NCBI GenBank assembly: GCA_965243625.1
Contig: CBDEVI010000002.1
Coordinates: 1,612,001 to 1,676,000 of the forward strand
Length of the DNA stretch: 64,000 bases
Source: JAJECS01 sp965243625
GTDB taxonomy: Bacteria > Chloroflexota > UBA11872
Reading direction: 5' to 3'
Below, piece after piece: positions 61,667-64,000 of this stretch. Positions within the stretch are counted from its first letter, which is position 1, and each line of letters opens with the position of its first letter. The notes beneath the pieces are model-generated. The model ran no database searches and was not told the origin of the DNA. It saw only the letters and a list, made by a program, of their open reading frames with translations. The translations under genes were made by a program, and so were the position numbers.

Positions 61667-62833
61667 ATGAGCCTCCGGATCGTCGTTCCGCGTGAGCTGC
61701 GCCCGGGCGAAGCGCGGGTGGCGCTCGTGCCCGATGCCGTCGCCCAGCTTGTCGACGAGGGCTTTTCCGTAGCGGTCGAACGCGGCGCCGGAGTCCGATC
61801 GTTCGCCGACGACGACGCGTACCGAGCGAGCGGTGCGACCGTTATCGACAATCGGGCCGCGCTGCTTGGTGAAGCCGACGCGGTGCTCACGGTGCGCGGG
61901 CTCGGCGCCAGCGACGACGAGTCGTTCGCACGCGATATGGCAAGCGTCCCAAGCGGCGCCGCGGTCGTGGGCCTGCTCGATCCCCACGACGCCGAGGATC
62001 GAATCCAGTCCATGGCCGATCACGGCGTCCTGGCGTTCGCGCTCGAGCGCATGCCGCGCATCACCCGAGCGCAGAGCATGGACGTGCTCAGCTCGATGTC
62101 CACCATCACGGGCTACCAGGCGGTCCTGCTGGCCGCGCGGACTTCGCCCCGCATGTTTCCCCTGCTGATGACCGCCGCCGGGACGCTGGCCGCGGCCCGC
62201 GTGCTGGTCCTGGGGGCGGGTGTGGCCGGCTTGCAGGCCATCGCGACCGCCCGCCGCCTGGGCGCACTGGTTCAGGCCTACGACGTGCGCCCGGTCGTTC
62301 GCGAGCAGGTCGAGAGCCTGGGCGCCACGTTCGTCTCATTCGGTGGCGAGCACAGCGGCGACACCGCCGGCGGCTACGCCATCGAGCAATCCGAGATCTT
62401 CTATGCCCGCGAGCGGGAAATGCTGGCCGACGCGCTGCGCGACGTGGACGTCGCCATCACCACCGCGCTGGTGCTGGGACGGCGCGCCCCGACGCTCATC
62501 ACGGCCGCTGCCGTGGCCGGCATGCGCCCGGGATCGGTCATCGTCGACCTGGCCGCGGAGCGCGGGGGCAACTGCGAGCTCAGCGAGCCGGGCGAAACCG
62601 TGGTTCGCCACGGCGTATCGATTGCCGCGCCGCTCGACCTGGCGTCGAGCGCACCGGTGCACGCGAGCCAGATGTACGCCCGCAACGTGTCGACCTTTCT
62701 GCGCCACATCGCGTCGCCGGACGGGCTTACGCTCGATTCGCAGGATGAGATCTTCCGCGAGACCCTGATGACTCCGACGGCGCTCGCCCCCAGGGAGTCT
62801 CCCGCCGACGTGGCTTCTGTAGCGGGAGCGTAG
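61667..62833 (+). CDS. pntAA: NAD(P) transhydrogenase alpha subunit, NAD-binding part
   Basis: 388 residues. It binds NAD(H) and, with the other two subunits, couples hydride transfer to NADP to proton movement. Features are the opening V-P-R-E-L-R-P-G-E-A-R-V-A-L, the R-x-T/S-x-A-Q-S-M-D-V-L block near residue 145, and the Rossmann loop V-L-G-A-G-V-A-G-L-Q near 182, followed by Y-D-V-R. The three-gene split (alpha1, alpha2, beta) is the Rhodospirillum/Thermus arrangement. It ends one base before the next gene. Confidence 0.94.
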   Translation: MSLRIVVPRELRPGEARVALVPDAVAQLVDEGFSVAVERGAGVRSFADDDAYRASGATVIDNRAALLGEADAVLTVRGLGASDDESFARDMASVPSGAAVVGLLDPHDAEDRIQSMADHGVLAFALERMPRITRAQSMDVLSSMSTITGYQAVLLAARTSPRMFPLLMTAAGTLAAARVLVLGAGVAGLQAIATARRLGALVQAYDVRPVVREQVESLGATFVSFGGEHSGDTAGGYAIEQSEIFYAREREMLADALRDVDVAITTALVLGRRAPTLITAAAVAGMRPGSVIVDLAAERGGNCELSEPGETVVRHGVSIAAPLDLASSAPVHASQMYARNVSTFLRHIASPDGLTLDSQDEIFRETLMTPTALAPRESPADVASVAGA

Positions 62834-63118
62834 ATGGAAGTCTTCATCCTCGCCCTCACGGTGTTTCTGCTCGCCGCGTTCATCGGGTTCGAAGTCATCA
62901 CCAAGGTCCCGCCGACGCTCCACACGCCACTCATGTCCGGCGCCAACGCGATCTCGGGAATCTCCATCGTCGGAGCGATCATCGCCGCCGGCGCGCAACA
63001 GACGACGCTGGCCGCCGCCCTGGGCGTGGCGGCGCTCATCCTGGCCACCGTGAACGTGGTGGGCGGATTCCTGGTCACGCACCGCATGCTCTCGATGTTC
63101 CGGTCGCGGAAGCGGTAG
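62834..63118 (+). CDS. pntAB: NAD(P) transhydrogenase alpha subunit, membrane part
   Basis: 94 residues with three helices and the family pattern V-P-P-T-L-H-T-P-L-M-S-G-A-N-A-I-S-G. The His and Asn there belong to the proton path. It is directly joined to pntAA without a gap and followed by pntB three bases later. Confidence 0.95.
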   Translation: MEVFILALTVFLLAAFIGFEVITKVPPTLHTPLMSGANAISGISIVGAIIAAGAQQTTLAAALGVAALILATVNVVGGFLVTHRMLSMFRSRKR

Positions 63119-63121
63119 CGC

Positions 63122-64000
63122 GTGCCCGAAGGCGTCGTCAACGGCGCGTATCTGGTCGCCGCGACGCTGTTCATCCTCGGCCTGAGAGGGCTGGCGTCCA
63201 TTCGCGGCGCCCGTCGCGGAAACGTGCTCAGCTCGCTCGGGATGCTCGTGGCCATCGTCGTGACCCTGCTCGACCGCAAGATCATCGGATTCGAGCTCGT
63301 AGCCGTTGGATTGGGCGTCGGCGCGGCGCTCGGGGCCATCCTCGCCCTGCGGGTGCACATGACCGCCATGCCCCAACTGGTCGCGGCCTTCAACGGGTTC
63401 GGCGGCGGAGCCTCGGCGCTCGTCGCGGGCAGCGCCATCGCCTCCGGCACGGTGATGACGGCGGCGACGGAGCTGCAAGCCGTGGCGGCGGGAGCGATCA
63501 GCGGTCTGGTCGGCGCGCTGACCTTCGCTGGCAGCGCGGTGGCCTGGGGCAAGCTGCAGGAGGTCTTGCGCTGGCAGCCGGGCAACACGTCCCTCCATCA
63601 CGGCATCAACGGCGTGCTGGCCGCGGGGACGCTGGCCCTCGTTGCCCTGGTCATTGTCGACGTCTCGCTGCAATGGCCGTTTTGGGCGCTCGTGGCCGCC
63701 GCGGCCATCCTGGGGGTGCGGCTCACGCTGCCCATCGGCGGCGCCGACATGCCGGTGGTGATCGCGCTGCTCAACTCGGCCTCCGGCCTCGCCGCCGCGG
63801 CCACCGGCTTCGTGCTGAGCAACAACGTGCTGATCATCGGCGGCGCGCTGGTGGGTGCGTCGGGATTCATCCTCACGACGCTCATGAGCCGCGCCATGAA
63901 TCGATCGGTGCTCAGCGTGCTGTTCGGCACGCTCGGACCCTCTGAAGGCGGTCCGGGCGACGAGATCTACGAGGGGCGCATCAAGCGGACGAGCCCCGAG
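63122..64000 (+). CDS. pntB: NAD(P) transhydrogenase beta subunit, N-terminal part (3' end off the window)
   Basis: A GTG at 63122 opens a frame that runs to the window edge (293 codons). It shows many helices, P-Q-L-V-A-A-F-N-G-F-G-G-G-A-S-A-L near residue 85, and N-S-A-S-G-L-A-A-A-A-T-G, then G-R-I-K near the end. These are PntB membrane-domain landmarks. The NADP-binding domain lies beyond the window. Confidence 0.95.
   Translation, partial: MPEGVVNGAYLVAATLFILGLRGLASIRGARRGNVLSSLGMLVAIVVTLLDRKIIGFELVAVGLGVGAALGAILALRVHMTAMPQLVAAFNGFGGGASALVAGSAIASGTVMTAATELQAVAAGAISGLVGALTFAGSAVAWGKLQEVLRWQPGNTSLHHGINGVLAAGTLALVALVIVDVSLQWPFWALVAAAAILGVRLTLPIGGADMPVVIALLNSASGLAAAATGFVLSNNVLIIGGALVGASGFILTTLMSRAMNRSVLSVLFGTLGPSEGGPGDEIYEGRIKRTSPE

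Noticed and set aside
1..64000. Prophage, insertion sequence or CRISPR locus
   Set aside because: I found no integrase, transposase, phage structural, cas gene or regular repeat-spacer array in any frame.

Overview
The window is a high-GC, densely packed bacterial segment with no rRNA, prophage, integrase, transposase or CRISPR array visible. Several features together point to an aerobic member of the Chloroflexota, possibly of the SAR202/Dehalococcoidia kind: a complete alternative complex III (ACIII) operon, Tat-type lipoprotein signals, a family 5 peptide-binding protein with the K-E-V-P-V-E linker repeats common in that phylum, many GTG/TTG starts, and tandem xanthine-dehydrogenase-family subunits. 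This placement is inference; no marker gene phylogeny could be run.

Layout. 1-6.1 kb (minus strand): the N-terminal part of a leucine-rich-repeat lipoprotein, a roughly 1 kb gene-free stretch holding a decayed tRNA-Thr, and an FtsX-type permease with its HlyD-type adaptor but no ATPase. 6.3-13 kb: a cytoplasmic-looking Asp-box (BNR) propeller on the plus strand, converging on a peptide ABC transporter (binding protein, OppB-like, OppC-like) that also has no ATPase gene. 13.5-17.2 kb: intact tRNA-Thr(GGT), a peroxiredoxin, an SDR oxidoreductase, molybdenum cofactor genes moaE, moaD and moaB, and peptide deformylase. 17.3-20.9 kb: a class III aminotransferase translationally coupled to four tandem RimJ/RimL-like acetyltransferases. 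21.1-24 kb: a CcdA-like/TlpA-like thiol redox pair and a divergent ResA-like protein, then a Cys-less HesB-like protein. 24.1-32.3 kb: an endonuclease/phosphatase-family enzyme, a Gfo/Idh/MocA oxidoreductase, an MMPL transporter coupled to a CrtC/AttH-like lipoprotein, an MFS transporter and an aldehyde dehydrogenase.

32.6-52.2 kb is a respiratory super-cluster on the plus strand. ACIII (pentahaem ActA, split ActB, ActF, ActC, ActD, monohaem ActE) is followed by a CopD-like membrane protein. Next comes the cytochrome c maturation set (CcmE, a CcmA-CcmB fusion, CcmC, CcmD, CcmF, CcmH), two unusual genes at its end (a CcmI-like stalk fused to a propeller, and a carboxypeptidase-regulatory-like membrane protein), and an E. 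coli-type FrdABCD complex II. The maturation genes would attach haem to the six CxxCH sites of ActA and ActE. Complex II would reduce (or oxidise) the quinone pool that ACIII drains.

52.4-64 kb: a molybdenum hydroxylase cluster (FAD subunit, 2Fe-2S subunit, large subunit, a MoaD-like protein, a second large subunit), an ABC exporter half-transporter, an SDR enzyme, and the proton-translocating transhydrogenase pntAA-pntAB-pntB, the last running off the right edge.

Three kinds of short intergenic palindromic repeat recur. One 30-bp copy sits inside the 5' end of a coding region.
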